From contig CANBVQ010000003.1 of assembly GCA_947372925.1 (NCBI GenBank), positions 18,659 through 82,658 on the forward strand: DNA of 64,000 nt, in the 5' to 3' direction. This DNA comes from Acidimicrobiaceae bacterium (lineage in GTDB: Bacteria > Actinomycetota > Acidimicrobiia > Acidimicrobiales > RAAP-2). Each line of letters begins with the position of its first letter. Position 1 is the first letter of the stretch. Both the position numbers and the translations under genes were made by a program. Shown here piece by piece: positions 46,653 to 57,491 of the stretch. The notes below the pieces were generated by a model that saw only the letters and a list, made by a program, of their open reading frames with translations, did not search any database and was not told the DNA's origin.

Positions 46653-46673
46653 GAGTGCCGTAGTTTAGAACTC

Positions 46674-48062
46674 GTGATTCGCCTCCACGATTCCTTGACC
46701 AATGAGGTCCGCGACCTCGTCCTGCGGGATGAGGGTCGAGTCTCGATCTACGTCTGTGGTCCGACCGTCTACGACCTGCCCCATTTGGGCCATGGTCGGT
46801 TCACCCTCGTGTGGGACACCTTGCGCCGCTGGCTGACCTTTCAGGGGCTCGACGTCACCTTTGTTTCCAATATCACCGATATTGACGACAACATCATCAA
46901 CCGTGCTCTCCGTGAGGGCCGGACCGAAGTAGAGGTCGCCGCGGAGTACGAGGGGTACTGGTGGGAAGCGATGGCCGCCATCGGGGTCGCTCGCCCCGAT
47001 CACACGCCTCACGCCACGGCCTTTGTCGACGACATGGTCGAGCTCATCAATTCCTTCCTCGCTTCCGGCAAGGCCTACTCCACGAGTGACTCGATCTATC
47101 TCGATGTTTCAACCGTGCCTGACTACGGCGCCCTCTCCGGCCAGGCTCTCGACTCGCTCCGAGCGGGTGCCCGAATCGAAGCCAACGAGGAGAAGCGTTC
47201 GCCCTTGGACTTTGCGCTGTGGAAGAAGGCCAAGCCCGGCGAGCCCTCGTGGCCCGCACCGTTCGGAGATGGTCGCCCGGGTTGGCACACCGAGTGCGTC
47301 GTGATGTCGCTGCAACTGCTCGGTGAGGGATTCGATCTGCACTGTGGTGGATTTGACCTTCGGTTCCCGCATCACGAAAATGAGCGAGCCCAAGCCGTAG
47401 CCGCCGGTCACGTCTTTGCCACCCACTGGGCTCACAACGGTTGGGTCATGGTGGGCGACCAGAAGATGAGTAAGTCACTCAACAACTTCACGTCTTTGAC
47501 TGATCTCACTGAAAAGACGGATCCTCGCTCGTATCGGCTCCTCGTACTTCGGAGTCACTACCGTTCGCCCATCGAAGTCTCAACGGCCACGATCGCGGAC
47601 GCCGTCCGTGGTCTGGAGCGACTCGACGGCCTCGCCCGACGGTTCGCTCTACCTTTGCTCGCCGGTGCGACTCTGGAGCAGGCCGCCGCTTTCGAACTCG
47701 GCGCCGCCGGCCGTGATCTTCTCGATCGGGTGACGGCCGTCATGGCCAACGACATGGATACCCCCGCCGCACTAGCCCTCCTCTTTGACGCAGTCACCAG
47801 TGCACACGGCGCAGCCGACCGCGGCGAGCAGCTAGTTGCCCACGATCTCGCTACGGCAGTGGCAGTCGTGCTATCGGGCCTGGGATTGGGGTTGCATGGC
47901 GCCGAAGACCTAATTGACGAGGAAACGTCGGGATTAGTGGCCGCTCGAGACGCCGCGCGGGCCGCCAAGGACTGGGCCGAGGCCGACCGCCTCCGTGGCC
48001 AGCTCGTTTCGCTCGGTTGGACGGTTGAGGACAGCGCTTCTGGCACCGTGGTTCGCCGGTAG
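46674..48062 (+). CDS. cysS: cysteinyl-tRNA synthetase
   Basis: YVCGPTVYDLPHLGHGRFTLVWDTLRRWL; CGGFDLRFPHHENERAQ; KMSKSLNNF; GTG start; the track ORF from 46518 runs into valS. Confidence 0.95.
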   Translation: MIRLHDSLTNEVRDLVLRDEGRVSIYVCGPTVYDLPHLGHGRFTLVWDTLRRWLTFQGLDVTFVSNITDIDDNIINRALREGRTEVEVAAEYEGYWWEAMAAIGVARPDHTPHATAFVDDMVELINSFLASGKAYSTSDSIYLDVSTVPDYGALSGQALDSLRAGARIEANEEKRSPLDFALWKKAKPGEPSWPAPFGDGRPGWHTECVVMSLQLLGEGFDLHCGGFDLRFPHHENERAQAVAAGHVFATHWAHNGWVMVGDQKMSKSLNNFTSLTDLTEKTDPRSYRLLVLRSHYRSPIEVSTATIADAVRGLERLDGLARRFALPLLAGATLEQAAAFELGAAGRDLLDRVTAVMANDMDTPAALALLFDAVTSAHGAADRGEQLVAHDLATAVAVVLSGLGLGLHGAEDLIDEETSGLVAARDAARAAKDWAEADRLRGQLVSLGWTVEDSASGTVVRR

Positions 48063-48175
48063 CTCGGTCCCCAAGGCCAATTTGCCAATTTCCCGTCACG
48101 GAGTAGTGTTTTCCCAGAGGTTGCCGTTGTGGTTCTCTCAGCCGGCTTGCCGGTGTGTTTACTAAGGAGGCCCCA

Positions 48176-48376
48176 GTGGCTACAGGAACCGTTAAGTGGT
48201 TCAATGACGAGAAGGGTTGGGGATTCGTCGCGATTGACGGTCAGCCCGACGTTTTCGTTCACTACTCAGAGATTCAAGGTGACGGTCGTCGCACGTTGTT
48301 CGAAGGCCAGCAGGTCGAGTTCGACATCGAGCCCGGTGACCGCGGTCCACTCGCTAAGCGCGTGAACATTCTCTAA
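48176..48376 (+). CDS. cold shock protein CspA family
   Basis: [42 protein letters not shown]. Confidence 0.96.
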   Translation: MATGTVKWFNDEKGWGFVAIDGQPDVFVHYSEIQGDGRRTLFEGQQVEFDIEPGDRGPLAKRVNIL

Positions 48377-48399
48377 GCATCCTCTTCGAGGTGTTTCTT

Positions 48400-48430
48400 A
48401 AGGGCCAGCCCAATCGGGCTGGCCCTTTTG
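48400..48430 (+). terminator. intrinsic terminator after cold shock gene
   Basis: AAGGGCCAGCCC-AATC-GGGCTGGCCCTT-TTG. Confidence 0.9.
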
Positions 48431-48531
48431 CTTTGTCAGAAGCGCACCGGATTGGGTAGCCTTCATCTAAGGTTGCCCTCGGTTACCCATCGGTAACCTG
48501 AGGCATATCAGCACCGCTACAGGAGGATGTC

Positions 48532-49746
48532 ATGGCCGAGTTTTCAATGCAACTGAACGAAGACCAGAAGACTTTTCAGGATTGGGTTCACGGATTCGCT
48601 CGCGACGTCGTACGTCCAGCAGCCGCCGAGTGGGACGAGCGTGAAGAGACGCCATGGCCCATCATCGAAGAGGCCGCCAAGGTCGGCATCTATTCGACCG
48701 ACTTCATCTTCTCTAACTTCTCCGACCCCACCGGTCTCTCGATGCCGATTGCGCTCGAAGAGATGTGCTGGGGTGACGCCGGTATCGCCATGGCGATCTT
48801 CGGTACCTCGCTCGCCGTCGCCGGTATTGCCGCGAACGGCACACCGGAGCAGGCCATGGAATGGATTCCCCAGTGCTACGGATCACCTGGTGACCTCAAG
48901 CTCGCCGCCTTTGGTGTCTCCGAGCCTGACGCCGGTTCCGACGTTTCGTCGCTCCGCACCCGCGCCGTCTACGACGCCGCCAAGGACGAGTGGGTCCTCA
49001 ACGGTGTAAAGACCTGGATCACCAACGGTGGAATCGCCAACATCCACGTCATCGTGGCTTCCGTCGACCCCGAGCTCGGCTCGCGTGGTCAGGCGTCCTT
49101 CGTTATTCCTGACGGCACTCCCGGCATCCGCATGGGTCAGAAGTTCAAGAAGATGGGTATCCGTGCTTCGCACACGGCCGAAGTCATCTTGGAAGACTGC
49201 CGCATTCCCGGCTCCTGCCTCCTCGGTGGCAAGGAGAAGCTCGACGAGAAGCTCGCCCGCGTTCGTGAGGGCAAGAAGGCTCAGACCAACGCGGCCATGG
49301 CTACGTTTGAAGCCACTCGTCCCGCCGTTGGTGCTCAGGCCCTCGGTATCGCTCGTGCCGCCTACGAGTACTCCCTCGAGTACGCCAAGGAGCGCAAGCA
49401 GTTCGGTCGTGCCATCATCGAGAATCAGGCCATTGCCTTCAAGCTCGCCAAGATGAAGACTGACATCGACGCTTCACGTCTCTTGGTATGGCGCGCCGCC
49501 AATATGGCCGCCACCAAAGTCCCCTTCACCGCGGGTGAAGGTTCAATGTCGAAGTGGTTCGCCGGTGAGACGGCCGTACGCGTGACTGAAGAGGCCATTC
49601 AGATCCTCGGTGGTTACGGCTACGTCCGCGAGTACCCCGTCGAGCGTTGGCACCGTGACTCGAAGATCTACACCATCTTTGAAGGCACCAGTGAGATCCA
49701 GCAGTTGGTGATCGCGCGCGCCATCTCCGGCATTCACATCAAGTAG
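48532..49746 (+). CDS. acyl-CoA dehydrogenase
   Basis: LAAFGVSEPDAGSDVSSLRTRAV, YAKERKQFGRAIIENQAIAFKLAKM, QILGGYGYVREYPVERWHRDSKIYTIFEGTSEIQQLVI. Confidence 0.95.
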   Translation: MAEFSMQLNEDQKTFQDWVHGFARDVVRPAAAEWDEREETPWPIIEEAAKVGIYSTDFIFSNFSDPTGLSMPIALEEMCWGDAGIAMAIFGTSLAVAGIAANGTPEQAMEWIPQCYGSPGDLKLAAFGVSEPDAGSDVSSLRTRAVYDAAKDEWVLNGVKTWITNGGIANIHVIVASVDPELGSRGQASFVIPDGTPGIRMGQKFKKMGIRASHTAEVILEDCRIPGSCLLGGKEKLDEKLARVREGKKAQTNAAMATFEATRPAVGAQALGIARAAYEYSLEYAKERKQFGRAIIENQAIAFKLAKMKTDIDASRLLVWRAANMAATKVPFTAGEGSMSKWFAGETAVRVTEEAIQILGGYGYVREYPVERWHRDSKIYTIFEGTSEIQQLVIARAISGIHIK

Positions 49747-49759
49747 TTCAACTGGAAAT

Positions 49760-49790
49760 GAGCCCCGCCGATTTACGGCGGGGCTCTTTT
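49760..49790 (+). terminator. intrinsic terminator after acyl-CoA dehydrogenase
   Basis: GAGCCCCGCCG-ATTTA-CGGCGGGGCTC-TTTT. Confidence 0.92.
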
Positions 49791-49817
49791 CATTTCTTCC
49801 CCAAGAAAGCTCCCACT

Positions 49818-51602
49818 ATGACGACCCGCGAAGAACTCCAAGCTAAATATCGTGCTGAACGAGACAAGCGCATTCGTCCTGAAGGGGCCGGTCAATACAT
49901 CACCCCGACCGGCAGGTTTGCGGAACTCTTTGCCGACACCTACGCCGAACCCGTCGCACGCGATGCCGTTACTGATGACGTGGAGGTCGCGATTGTCGGT
50001 GCGGGGTTCTCAGGCCTCGTGACTGGTGCCCGCTTAAAGCAGGCCGGTATCACCGATGTTCGTCTCATCGACCGCGCGGGCGATGTGGGGGGCGTTTGGT
50101 ATTGGAATCGCTACCCCGGTGCCATGTGCGACACGGCCGCCATGGTCTATCTCCCGCTCCTCGAAGAGACGGGCACCATGCCGTCGGCGAAGTACGTCCC
50201 GGGGTACGAAATCTTTGCGCACGCGCAGAAGATTGCGACCACCTTTTCGCTCTATGACAACGCCCTGCTGTCCACCGGCATCAACTCGATTACGTGGGAA
50301 GAGGACAGTAAGCGCTGGCGCTTTTTGACTGATCGAGGGGATAACTTCACCGCCAAGTTCATCGCCCTCGGCACGGGTCCTATCGCCAAGCCTCATCTGC
50401 CTGGGATCTCCGGTCTCGAAGAGTTCCAGGGAGAGATGTTTCATACCAGTCGGTGGAATTACAACTACACCGGCGGCGACCGCTACGGCGCCCCGATGAC
50501 GAAGCTCGGTGACAAGAAGGTAGGAATTATCGGCACGGGGGCCACCGGGATTCAGTGCGTGCCGCCCCTCGCTCGATCCGCCGGTGAACTCTTCGTCTTC
50601 CAGCGAACCCCATCGTCTATCGATGTTCGTAATAATCACGCCATCGATCCCGAATGGTTTGCGACGCTGCCGTCGGGCTGGCAGAACGAATGGCTTATGA
50701 ACTTCACCACTCTGCAGACCGGTGGCTTCACCAACGAAGACTTGGTGAAGGATGGTTGGACCGACATCTCCCAGCGGATCCGTGACCGAGTCGTCGCGCT
50801 CGTGACTGAGCGAGGGGAGTACACGCTCGAGATCCAGCAAGAGGCCTACGAGGCCAGCGACGACGAGAAGATGGAAGAGATTCGTGCTCGCGTCGAGACA
50901 ATCGTGAAAGACCGCGAGACGGCCGAACATTTAAAGCCCTGGTATCGGCAACTCTGTAAGCGTCCCTGCTTTCACGATGAATACCTCCAGGCTTACAACG
51001 CCCCCACCGTGCATCTCGTAGACACCGACGGCCAGGGTGTTGAGCGTATCGACGCCACCGGTGCCTGGGTGGGTGGTGTTCACTACGACCTCGATTGTTT
51101 GGTGTTGGCCTCGGGATTTGAGGTTGGTAATGAGCACACCAAGGAGTCGGGATTTCCAATTCGCGGTCGCGACCAACTCTTAACGGAGCGATGGGCGAAC
51201 GGCATGGAGACGTTGCACGGACTGCACGTGAACGGCTTCCCCAACATGTTCATCATTGGGATTTCGCAAGCGGCCAACCTGGTCTCTAACATCCCCCATA
51301 ACTTTTTGGAGGCCGGAGCCACGATCGCGAGCATTGTGCGACACGCCCACGACACCGGCGCTTCGATAACGGAGGCCGATCCTGAAGCGCAGGCCGAATG
51401 GGTCGCTCTGATTGAAAGCGCCGGACGATCCTTCTTCGGCAACACAGAGTGCACGCCGGGCTACTACAACAATGAGGGCAAAGCGATGGGCCGTAAAGAG
51501 CACATGAACTCTGCGGGGTACCCCGAAGGTGCCGTGGCGTACTTCACCATGATGCAGCAGTGGCGCGAGTCGGGTGAGTTCGAAGGAATTCTTTTCGCCT
51601 AA
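49818..51602 (+). CDS. flavin-binding Baeyer-Villiger-type monooxygenase
   Basis: VAIVGAGFSGLVTGARLKQAG...GGVWYWNRYPGAMCDT; FQGEMFHTSRWN (FxGxxxHxxxW); second Rossmann VGIIGTGATGIQ. Confidence 0.9.
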   Translation: MTTREELQAKYRAERDKRIRPEGAGQYITPTGRFAELFADTYAEPVARDAVTDDVEVAIVGAGFSGLVTGARLKQAGITDVRLIDRAGDVGGVWYWNRYPGAMCDTAAMVYLPLLEETGTMPSAKYVPGYEIFAHAQKIATTFSLYDNALLSTGINSITWEEDSKRWRFLTDRGDNFTAKFIALGTGPIAKPHLPGISGLEEFQGEMFHTSRWNYNYTGGDRYGAPMTKLGDKKVGIIGTGATGIQCVPPLARSAGELFVFQRTPSSIDVRNNHAIDPEWFATLPSGWQNEWLMNFTTLQTGGFTNEDLVKDGWTDISQRIRDRVVALVTERGEYTLEIQQEAYEASDDEKMEEIRARVETIVKDRETAEHLKPWYRQLCKRPCFHDEYLQAYNAPTVHLVDTDGQGVERIDATGAWVGGVHYDLDCLVLASGFEVGNEHTKESGFPIRGRDQLLTERWANGMETLHGLHVNGFPNMFIIGISQAANLVSNIPHNFLEAGATIASIVRHAHDTGASITEADPEAQAEWVALIESAGRSFFGNTECTPGYYNNEGKAMGRKEHMNSAGYPEGAVAYFTMMQQWRESGEFEGILFA

Positions 51603-51639
51603 CGGGTTTCTCCGTCGGTAAGAACTAGCGTTCCTCCCT

Positions 51640-52176
51640 ATGAAGATTGTGACACTCTGCACTGGAAACGTGGCGCGATCGGTGATGCTCGGGTACATGT
51701 TGGAAACGCTGGCCGAAGCCCAAGGCTGGTCTTGGGAGATTCGCACGGCCGGAACGTTCGCCATTGAAAACCAGGGGATGAGTTCTCGGACTTTTCAATC
51801 GCTCAGTCAACTCGAAGAGTTGGGTGAGTATGACTTCGCTAAGCACCGTTCTCGGCAAATAACGGCCGAGGATGTGCAGTGGGCCGACGTGGTGTTTGCC
51901 AGCGAGGCCGATCACGTTCACTTTGTCCGTACGAATCACCCCCACGGCACTCACAAAGTGGTGCAGCTCAAGCACTTCGTCGCAACATCACCGCTCGACG
52001 GGCCGCTCGGTGAGCGCGTCGGAGCGGTCAGCGAGCTCGCACCAGATGTGATCTGGGATGTGGTTGATCCAGCCGGTGGGGACCAGGCGATGTACGACGC
52101 CACTGCCCAGGAACTCTGGGATCTAACACAGGCTCTCGGCGTGCTGTTGGCCGAGGAGTACGACTCGTCGTTCTAA
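51640..52176 (+). CDS. low-molecular-weight protein tyrosine phosphatase-like
   Basis: MKIVTLCTGNVARSVML (CX5RS P-loop). Confidence 0.82.
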   Translation: MKIVTLCTGNVARSVMLGYMLETLAEAQGWSWEIRTAGTFAIENQGMSSRTFQSLSQLEELGEYDFAKHRSRQITAEDVQWADVVFASEADHVHFVRTNHPHGTHKVVQLKHFVATSPLDGPLGERVGAVSELAPDVIWDVVDPAGGDQAMYDATAQELWDLTQALGVLLAEEYDSSF

Positions 52177-52784
52177 CGCTGCGCGGTGGCACGGAGGCCA
52201 CCCCAGGCGAGCGTGGCAATGCGCTTGGCCAAAATGCCGGCTTCGTCGGGAGCGGGTTGGGGCCAACCCCGTCGAGCTTGGCGGACGAGCCATACCACGG
52301 CCGCTCCTTCCGCCATACCCACCACACCACCGGCGAGTTCCCGTCGATGGTCGGCATCTAGGTCGTCGGCCAGCAATGGTTCGATAAAGGAGACCAAGTC
52401 CACCTCGACGGCACGCAGTTGCTTGCTGTGTTCGTTGGATCCGGCCTGCAGAAAGAGCACGCGAAAGGCGTCGGACTCTTGCACGACGAGCTCGAAGTAG
52501 ACGCGGAAGGCCGCCTCAACCCGTTGACGGGGTGACTGCTCAACGCTCGTAGCGCTCTGCAGCGAGACGAGGAGTCGAGCGGCGGTCGTGGCAACAATCT
52601 CTTCGTAGAGGGCGTCCTTGCTAGGGAAGTGTTGGTAGATGATGGGCTTGGTGAAACCAACTTCTTTGGCGACCTGCTCCATCGTGGTGGTCTGAAAGCC
52701 GCGTTCAGCGAAAATACGTGTAGCGATACGCAAGATTTCTTGACGGCGAGTGTCGCCGTTCGTTTCTGTCTCAATCGCTCCCAT
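52173..52784 (-). CDS. TetR-family transcriptional regulator
   Basis: RRQEILRIATRIFAERGFQTTTMEQVAKEVGFTKPIIYQHFPSKDALYEEIV. Confidence 0.93.
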   Translation of the reverse strand: MGAIETETNGDTRRQEILRIATRIFAERGFQTTTMEQVAKEVGFTKPIIYQHFPSKDALYEEIVATTAARLLVSLQSATSVEQSPRQRVEAAFRVYFELVVQESDAFRVLFLQAGSNEHSKQLRAVEVDLVSFIEPLLADDLDADHRRELAGGVVGMAEGAAVVWLVRQARRGWPQPAPDEAGILAKRIATLAWGGLRATAQR

Positions 52785-52806
52785 GGCGCGAAAGACTAAC
52801 GGTCAA

Positions 52807-53835
52807 TTAGAGAATTCCGACCGAAGCCAACAGCGTGGCTAACCGGCCTGGAAGCAGTGTTAAGTCGTAATTAGCCTTAGCGATTGCCGCATTTTTGTCG
52901 AGAAACTCCGCGAACGGGTCGTTCATAGCAGCGCGAATCCCATCAATATCTTCTAAGTCAAAGAAGTGAAAGCCGTGCGCTTCGATTTCTTCCATAACGG
53001 GATAGGGGTACCGAGCGAGGGGCTTGCGATGGGTCACTGCCTCAATGACCGGGTTGCCGAACCCTTCCCAGGTCGACGGCATAACGACCAGGTCACATCC
53101 GGAATAGGCGTCGGCCATCGTGGCTCCGGTGGGGAGACCACGTCGAACACCAGTCATGGAGAGATTGATGAGCCGTTCCAGATCAGGACCGTAGCCATCC
53201 TCCGCTTTCCCGAGTAGCCAAAAGATGCCCCCGAGTCGTTCTGCTAGTCGGAGACCGGCGGTGACGTTCTTTCGAGGGATGGCCCGCGTTGGTTGCATGA
53301 TGATGGCCGACTTACCTTTGACGTGAATCGAGTGGCGCATGAGTTCGCGCCGCCCCAATGGTGGGTCGCAGTCAAAGTGATTGGGAATCGTGGTGGCGAC
53401 AATGCCCCGCTGGAGGAGTTCGAGTCGCGAACGGTCGTTAATGGTGACGTGGGCCCACGGTCCGAGATGACTCGGTCCTTCGAGGTGAAGCAAGTGGGGG
53501 CGCTGCCAGGGCAAGTCGTGGTGACGGAAAATTGCCACTCGGTCCCGAAGGACTTCGTAAATGGCATCGCGTGCGTCCAGGTTGAGAGGAAGCGACGCCA
53601 GATTCTCGACGATAACTAAATCGGCCTGGTCGAGGACCCGACGGAGCTCATCGAGATCAGGATTCTCGGCGGCGTCGATGGCAAGACCCGGAACGGTGTA
53701 GTCGACGTGGCCTTCACCGGCCACCGTGAACACTTCATGCCCCAGCGACTTGAGTGCGTCCGTCCACTTCTCAGCTTCAATTGAGACGCCGTCGGTGAGA
53801 CCGAGACGGAAACTGACGATTGCCAGACGAGCCAT
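52807..53835 (-). CDS. GT-B glycosyltransferase
   Basis: MARLAIVSFRLGLTDGVSIEAEKWTDALKSLGHEVFTVAGE; C-terminal YSGCDLVVMPSTWEGFGNPVIEAVTHRKP. Confidence 0.85.
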   Translation of the reverse strand: MARLAIVSFRLGLTDGVSIEAEKWTDALKSLGHEVFTVAGEGHVDYTVPGLAIDAAENPDLDELRRVLDQADLVIVENLASLPLNLDARDAIYEVLRDRVAIFRHHDLPWQRPHLLHLEGPSHLGPWAHVTINDRSRLELLQRGIVATTIPNHFDCDPPLGRRELMRHSIHVKGKSAIIMQPTRAIPRKNVTAGLRLAERLGGIFWLLGKAEDGYGPDLERLINLSMTGVRRGLPTGATMADAYSGCDLVVMPSTWEGFGNPVIEAVTHRKPLARYPYPVMEEIEAHGFHFFDLEDIDGIRAAMNDPFAEFLDKNAAIAKANYDLTLLPGRLATLLASVGIL

Positions 53836-53919
53836 GGGTGAAACATTACGACTTTGGTACTTGCAAGTCGACGGCGCCCACCTTGGGTAGAGTAATTACA
53901 CGTTTCTATTTGAAAATAA

Positions 53920-54894
<975 letters not shown>

Positions 54895-54916
54895 CGATTT
54901 CGTTAGAGCGGATCTT

Positions 54917-55558
54917 GTGGCGGTCGCCTCACTCAGCGATGTCGTTGTAACGACGGGCAGCTTTCCACTGCTCTCGGGAGTGAATCTCACCCTGGAGAGT
55001 GCTACGACGTACGTCATTACTGGACCCAATGGTGCCGGCAAGACGAGTCTGCTTCGCCTGCTGGCCGGGCTCGAAGTGCCGAGCCGGGGTCGTGGGACGG
55101 TCTTGGGGTTTGATATCTGTTCGACGGAACGTCGAGAACTACGACGGTATGTCGGTTGGCTCGGTCACGAAACCTCGTTCTACCCCGACCTCAGTCCGAC
55201 TGAGAACTTGCTTTTCGCCGCACGCACTACTGGGGCCGACGTTGATTTGATCCCTTCGGCGCTTGAACGAGTGGGTCTGACTCATCGAGCCAAGGTTTCC
55301 CTGAAGTTATTAAGCGCCGGTCAGCAACGTCGCCTCTCCCTGGCGTGGCTCTTGGTCCGCCGACCTCAGCTTTGGTTGCTCGACGAGCCCTTCGCCAGCT
55401 TGGATGATGAAGGTCGAGATCTCACAAGCCAATTAATAAAGGCTGCGCAATCGAGCGGAGCCACAGTCGTCTTAACATCGCACGGCGCGCTACCCGCCGA
55501 AACCAACGCCACGTCCATCGTGATAGTGGGCGGACGCATCGTGGAGAGTGCAACGTGA
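54917..55558 (+). CDS. ccmA: heme exporter ATP-binding protein CcmA
   Basis: ABC Walker A GPNGAGKTSLLRLLAG, LSAGQQRRLSLAWLLVRRPQLWLLDEPFASLD; followed by ccmB. Confidence 0.9.
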   Translation: MAVASLSDVVVTTGSFPLLSGVNLTLESATTYVITGPNGAGKTSLLRLLAGLEVPSRGRGTVLGFDICSTERRELRRYVGWLGHETSFYPDLSPTENLLFAARTTGADVDLIPSALERVGLTHRAKVSLKLLSAGQQRRLSLAWLLVRRPQLWLLDEPFASLDDEGRDLTSQLIKAAQSSGATVVLTSHGALPAETNATSIVIVGGRIVESAT

Positions 55559-56214
55559 TGCGTCTCGTTCTCCTAGTGGCACAGAAAGATCTCCTCATCG
55601 AGCGGCGCAGTCGCGTGCTGCTGTGGCAGGTGGCACCCTTTGGGCTCATGACGCTGGTGCTCTGTGGCCTAGCGGTTGGGCCTAATGCATCAACGCAGGC
55701 CAAACTGGCCCCCGGTCTCTTCTACATCGTTCTGACGTTGGTGGCGCTACTCGTTATCAATCGCGCCAGTCAGCTGGAGTCATCGCGCGGGACTGCCACC
55801 TCGGTGCAGATTTTGAGCATTGATCCCGGGGCCGTCTTTCTGGGCAAGGCCCTCGCGATGTTCGTCCAACTCTCGATCGTGGGCACCGCATTACTCGCCG
55901 GCACCACAGTGCTGCTCCACGTGCCACTGCACGCCGCAATCGTGACGCTGCCCGTCCTGCTGCTCGCTACGGCCACCTTGTCATTGGCCGGCGTCCTCTA
56001 TGGCCGGATTGCGGCGTCGAGCACAAATGCCGGCACACTCCTGCCAGCACTGGCCCTGCCGGCTTTCGCCCCCGTACTTATTGCGGGGGAGCGGGCCTTC
56101 TCGTCGCTGATTGCATCGGGCCCATTGGCGCGGTGGGTCTGGCTCCTGGGCGTAGCCCTGGCAGCGTACGCCTGTGTGGGTCTTCTCCTTTACGGTGCAT
56201 TAGAGGAATCATGA
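55558..56214 (+). CDS. ccmB: heme exporter membrane protein CcmB
   Basis: MRLVLLVAQKDLLIERRSRVLLWQVAPFGLMTLVLCGLAVGP; 6-TM pattern. Confidence 0.88.
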   Translation: MRLVLLVAQKDLLIERRSRVLLWQVAPFGLMTLVLCGLAVGPNASTQAKLAPGLFYIVLTLVALLVINRASQLESSRGTATSVQILSIDPGAVFLGKALAMFVQLSIVGTALLAGTTVLLHVPLHAAIVTLPVLLLATATLSLAGVLYGRIAASSTNAGTLLPALALPAFAPVLIAGERAFSSLIASGPLARWVWLLGVALAAYACVGLLLYGALEES

Positions 56215-56933
56215 TGAAACAACTCACTCGACGCGCACTAGGCCCACTCGCTCTCGCGAGCTCTGTGGCCACATTTGTCATGGGCTACTTCATTACGCCC
56301 CCCGACAAAGTGCAAGGTGAACTCGCCCGCTTGGTCTACATCCACCCCGCACAGGCGTGGGTGGCCCTCTATCTCTCGTTCGGGGCCGCGACCATCGCGA
56401 GTGCTCTCTACCTCTGGCCTCGCACCCGTTCAATGGTTGCTGACCGCGTCGCCGCGTCGGCCGTCGAAGTCTCCACGTTATTTATTGGACTCACACTGCT
56501 CACCGGATCGATCTGGGGTCGCCCGACCTGGGGCGTGTGGTGGGTCTGGGATGCCCGACTAACTTCAACGGCCGTGCTCGGCGTTTTGATGCTCGGCTAC
56601 CTGGCGTTACGTCGGGCCAACGACGATCCTCAGGTGCGCGCCAAGCGCAGTGCCGTTTTCGCCATCCTCACGGCCGTCAATATTCCGATTATTCACTTCT
56701 CCGTTATGTGGTGGACCACGTTGCACCAAGGGGCCACCGTATTTACAGAAAATCGCCACCTCAAGATTCACGGTTCGATGGCCTGGACGCTCCTGCTGAG
56801 CTTCATTGCGTTCTCGCTGGATTTTGCCTGGATGGTTCGGGCCCGATATCGCATTGCTGATCGTGAAGCGGGACAGCGAGACGTTGAACTGGACGCCGCT
56901 CTGATGGCTCGACGAACGGAGTCGGCCTCATGA
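56211..56933 (+). CDS. ccmC: heme exporter protein CcmC
   Basis: WWD motif TWGVWWVWDARLTS; VYIHPAQAWVALYLSF; internal ATG 56211 overlaps ccmB stop. Confidence 0.93.
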   Translation: MMKQLTRRALGPLALASSVATFVMGYFITPPDKVQGELARLVYIHPAQAWVALYLSFGAATIASALYLWPRTRSMVADRVAASAVEVSTLFIGLTLLTGSIWGRPTWGVWWVWDARLTSTAVLGVLMLGYLALRRANDDPQVRAKRSAVFAILTAVNIPIIHFSVMWWTTLHQGATVFTENRHLKIHGSMAWTLLLSFIAFSLDFAWMVRARYRIADREAGQRDVELDAALMARRTESAS

Positions 56934-57025
56934 ACTATGTCAATGCGGGGTATCTCGTTACGGTGATCGCCATGGGCGCTTACGCCGTTTCGCTGTGGTG
57001 GCGGTCGCGACGTCGTGACGACTGA
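56930..57025 (+). CDS. ccmD: CcmD-like 31-aa membrane protein
   Basis: Own translation MNYVNAGYLVTVIAMGAYAVSLWWRSRRRDD*; ATG overlaps ccmC stop; single TM then basic tail; correct position between ccmC and ccmE. Confidence 0.82.
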   Translation: MNYVNAGYLVTVIAMGAYAVSLWWRSRRRDD

Positions 57026-57491
57026 CACTTCTCTCGACCTCACGCCCGTCTCACCGACTCCGAGGAAGCGTTCTCGACGCACGTGGGTGGTGCTGGCTCT
57101 CTTGGTAATCGTTATCGCCGTCATGCTGAGTCAGGGCATGTTGCAGTCCCTCAACTATTTCAAGACGGTGGGCGAGGTCTACCAAGATCGAACCAGCATC
57201 GGCACCCGGGAAGTCCGGCTTGAAGGCATGGTCGTCAAGGGAACTGTGGAGCGCACGTCACAAGGTGCCACCTTCACCATCCGAGGGTCTAAGACTGAGC
57301 TGGTCACCGTGACCGCCGTAGGGACGCCACCACAACTGTTCCGGGCGGGCATCCCCGTCGTCGTGGTCGGATCATTTACCTCGGCCACTTCGTACTCCTT
57401 TCGCGCCAATCAAATAATGGTGAAACACAGCGCTGAATACATCGAAAAGAATCCCGGCCGCGTTAAGGGATCCGACGGTACGGTCCAATGA
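57015..57491 (+). CDS. ccmE: cytochrome c maturation heme chaperone CcmE
   Basis: Single TM, EVRLEGMVVKGTVERTSQGATFTIRGS, C-terminal VKHSAEY (His-type heme-binding region). Confidence 0.87.
   Translation: MTTDTSLDLTPVSPTPRKRSRRTWVVLALLVIVIAVMLSQGMLQSLNYFKTVGEVYQDRTSIGTREVRLEGMVVKGTVERTSQGATFTIRGSKTELVTVTAVGTPPQLFRAGIPVVVVGSFTSATSYSFRANQIMVKHSAEYIEKNPGRVKGSDGTVQ

Noticed and set aside
46518-46673. In-frame upstream extension of cysS
   Set aside because: Would run into valS; GTG at 46674 immediately precedes the canonical CysS N-terminus.
48120-48176. Possible thermosensor in the cspA 5' UTR
   Set aside because: Only a short CCGG/CCGG stem seen; insufficient evidence without TSS or folding.
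50034-50930. 298-aa minus-strand ORF inside the BVMO gene
   Set aside because: Shadow ORF of a well-supported monooxygenase.
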